In this document: piece after piece, positions 6,753 to 8,159 of the stretch | Position numbering within the stretch: the stretch's first letter is position 1 | How the letters are laid out: every line of letters begins with the position of its first letter | DNA from: Casp-actino8 sp040381935 | Lineage (GTDB): Bacteria; Actinomycetota; Acidimicrobiia; Acidimicrobiales; Ilumatobacteraceae | Direction of reading: 5' to 3' | Length of the DNA: 8,159 bases | Assembly: GCA_040381935.1 (NCBI GenBank) | Contig: JBEIGJ010000088.1 | Location: forward strand, 1-8,159 | Position numbers and translations under genes: made by a program | Notes under the pieces: model-generated | Told to the model about the DNA's origin: nothing | Databases searched by the model: none | The model's input: only the letters and a program-made list of their open reading frames with translations

Positions 6753-7198
6753 ACCGGATCTCCGAAACCCGATCGGTCAAGACGTTGTCGTCGATGCTCC
6801 AACCACGATTGCAACAAGATGGCCGCAGCTACTTTGTCGACAAACTGACGTCGAGTCGAGGCGCTGATCTCGGCCTCACGCAAAACTCGATCGGCGGCCA
6901 CCGTCGTCAATCGCTCATCGAACATTTCCACTGGCACAGAGAGCACCGTAGCCAGGTGACGTGCTTCCGTGGTGGCAGCTTTGGATGCCGCAGACTCGGC
7001 TCCTGACATCGCCAAAGGTAAACCCACTATCACGATTTCGACCTCCTCGGCGACCACGATGTCCCGTATCCGCTGATGGTCGAGGTGCTTGGACTTACCG
7101 CGCAGTATCACCGAATGCGGACTGGCAATCGTGCCCGAAAGATCACTGATCGCAATGCCGATGCGCTTGGATCCCAGGTCGATACCCATGGCGCGCAT
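6749..7198 (-). CDS. ruvX: RuvX/YqgF RNase H-fold nuclease
   Basis: Members of this family act in 5' maturation of 16S rRNA (E. coli YqgF) and some cleave Holliday junctions. The usual annotation is putative pre-16S rRNA nuclease. The 149-residue protein has the typical size and the three acidic active-site positions: Asp7 (GIDLGSKRIG), Glu95 (DERLTT) and Asp121 (VDKVAAAILLQSWL). The strand VIVGLPLAMSG (56-66) is also diagnostic. The ATG at 7198-7196 shares its A with the alaS stop (TGATG), so translation is probably coupled to alaS. A GGGAGG lies 13 nt upstream, a slightly long spacing. A second in-frame ATG at codon 4 would also give a plausible N-terminus. Linkage alaS-ruvX is widely conserved, and both products serve translation. 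Confidence 0.94.
   Translation of the reverse strand: MRAMGIDLGSKRIGIAISDLSGTIASPHSVILRGKSKHLDHQRIRDIVVAEEVEIVIVGLPLAMSGAESAASKAATTEARHLATVLSVPVEMFDERLTTVAADRVLREAEISASTRRQFVDKVAAAILLQSWLEHRRQRLDRSGFGDPV
6760..6763 (-). promoter_or_regulatory. Ribosome-binding site of mltG
   Basis: Minus-strand GGAG lies 7 nt before the mltG ATG, inside the end of ruvX. With the ATGA overlap it supports this start. Confidence 0.6.
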
Positions 7199-8159
7199 CA
7201 GCTTTGGGCAGCCTCCCGGGCGAGGCGCAAAGCCTCGTCGAGACCTTCGGGCTTCTTCCCTCCAGCCGTTGCCACGTCACCTTTGCCGCCGCCGCCACCG
7301 CCCACAGCGCGGGCAGCATCCTTGATCAGATCTCCGGCCACACGACCACTTTTCGGATCGACCGCGGCTACTAATGAAACCCCACCGCTCGGTGAGACTC
7401 CACCCAAGACCACGGTCTGCACATGTGGCTGATTGCGCACGGCCAGGGCCAGTGCACGCAAATCGTTCGGATCTAGATCATCGACGCGGGCGATGACCAC
7501 TCCGTCTTCACTGGCCGCCGCCAACTCACCGGCGCGCTCAGTCGCCAATTTGGCGCGAAGCTTTTTCAGTTCGTCCTGCAGTTCGCGAACATCATCAAGT
7601 TTGCGCTGTAGACCAACCACAACATCGTCAGGATGGCCACCCACCATGCGGGCAACCTCGCCAATAACTTGACGATCCCGTTGGAGAATCTGCAGGGTGC
7701 GGTCTCCAGCCACGGCCTCGATACGCCGCAAGTTTGCACCGATCGATCCCTCCGAGATGATTTTGATCAGACCGATGTCGCCTGTCGCTGCAACATGAGT
7801 GCCACCGCAGAATTCGATCGACGGACCCGCAGTCAACACCCGAACGCGCTCTCCATACTTGTCACCGAAGAAAGCGATAGCCCCTAATTCCAACGCCTCA
7901 TCTTTGGAGGTTTCCAATGAATCCACTACTGAATTACCCAAGGTCTGCGCATTGGCCACATTTTCGATGCGTATCAGTTCATCCGGGGTTACGGCCTCGT
8001 AATGACTGAAGTCGAAACGCAATCGGTCTTCATTGACCAATGATCCGGCCTGCTTGACATGATCACCCAGAACTTCGCGCAACGCCCAATGCAAAATGTG
8101 CGTCGCGGTATGGTGACGACGAATAGAAGTACGCCGAACCGAGTCCACAACTGCCCGCA
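7198..8159 (-). CDS. alaS: Alanyl-tRNA synthetase, C-terminal part (starts beyond the right edge)
   Basis: AlaRS charges tRNA-Ala and hydrolyses mischarged Ser- and Gly-tRNA-Ala. The visible 319 residues lack the aminoacylation domain. They include the editing domain, with zinc ligands in HTATH (HxxxH, residues 16 and 20 of the visible part) and CGGTH (CxxxH, residues 117 and 121). A heptad-like coiled coil follows (about 180-215, rich in Leu, Lys, Glu and Arg), then the C-Ala/DHHA1 domain with a glycine run (six Gly after AV) leading to KGDVATAGG. The editing core preceding the coiled coil (GSIGANLRRIEAVAG) is conserved. The frame is open to the window end, so the GTG codon near 8148 is internal and reads as Val. 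It ends one nucleotide into ruvX. Identification is certain. Full length cannot be judged. Confidence 0.97.
   Translation of the reverse strand, partial: RAVVDSVRRTSIRRHHTATHILHWALREVLGDHVKQAGSLVNEDRLRFDFSHYEAVTPDELIRIENVANAQTLGNSVVDSLETSKDEALELGAIAFFGDKYGERVRVLTAGPSIEFCGGTHVAATGDIGLIKIISEGSIGANLRRIEAVAGDRTLQILQRDRQVIGEVARMVGGHPDDVVVGLQRKLDDVRELQDELKKLRAKLATERAGELAAASEDGVVIARVDDLDPNDLRALALAVRNQPHVQTVVLGGVSPSGGVSLVAAVDPKSGRVAGDLIKDAARAVGGGGGGKGDVATAGGKKPEGLDEALRLAREAAQS

Noticed and set aside
8146..8148. Apparent start codon of a 316-residue protein at the right edge
   Set aside because: The alaS frame continues without a stop to the window end, and the sequence before it fits the AlaRS editing domain. 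The codon is an internal valine.

Overview
The window is one continuous minus-strand gene block of ten genes with almost no non-coding DNA. It reads from the right edge to the left edge: alaS (3' part), ruvX, mltG, aroE, aroC, aroK, aroB, aroQ, an Xaa-Pro peptidase gene, and efp (5' part). All eight complete genes are intact: no frameshift, internal stop, insertion sequence, tRNA, rRNA, CRISPR array or convincing terminator was seen.

The gene order (alaS-ruvX-mltG-aro cluster-M24 peptidase-efp) is the chromosomal housekeeping arrangement I associate with Actinomycetota. The wording of several proteins fits the class Acidimicrobiia best. Examples are the AlaRS stretch around RHHTATHILHWALREVLGDH, the AroB stretch GEIAKYHFL, and AroB KNLVGAFWQP. 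By eye the base composition is moderately GC-rich, unlike the very high GC of Streptomyces or the low GC of marine Actinomarina. The class-level assignment is inference from memory of these families, not a database result.

Layout. Positions 8159-7198 hold the C-terminal part of alanyl-tRNA synthetase. Positions 7198-6749 hold RuvX/YqgF, a RNase H-fold nuclease. Positions 6752-5577 hold MltG, a membrane-anchored peptidoglycan transglycosylase. Positions 5552-1349 hold five shikimate-pathway enzymes: shikimate dehydrogenase, chorismate synthase, shikimate kinase, 3-dehydroquinate synthase and type II dehydroquinase. Together they cover steps 2, 3, 4, 5 and 7 from DAHP to chorismate. DAHP synthase (step 1) and EPSP synthase aroA (step 6) are not here. 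Positions 1352-207 hold an M24B proline peptidase, and positions 234-1 hold the N-terminal 78 residues of elongation factor P.

The junctions are very tight. They are 1-nt or 4-nt stop/start overlaps (alaS/ruvX, ruvX/mltG, aroK/aroB, aroQ/peptidase), gaps of 18-24 nt (mltG/aroE, aroE/aroC, aroC/aroK, aroB/aroQ), and one 28-nt overlap (peptidase/efp). This points to a polycistronic, translationally coupled transcript whose promoter lies upstream of the window, to the right. I found no undescribed system. The points most worth a second look are the peptidase/efp overlap, which carries a Pro-Pro-Thr motif, and a cysteine-containing insertion in MltG.
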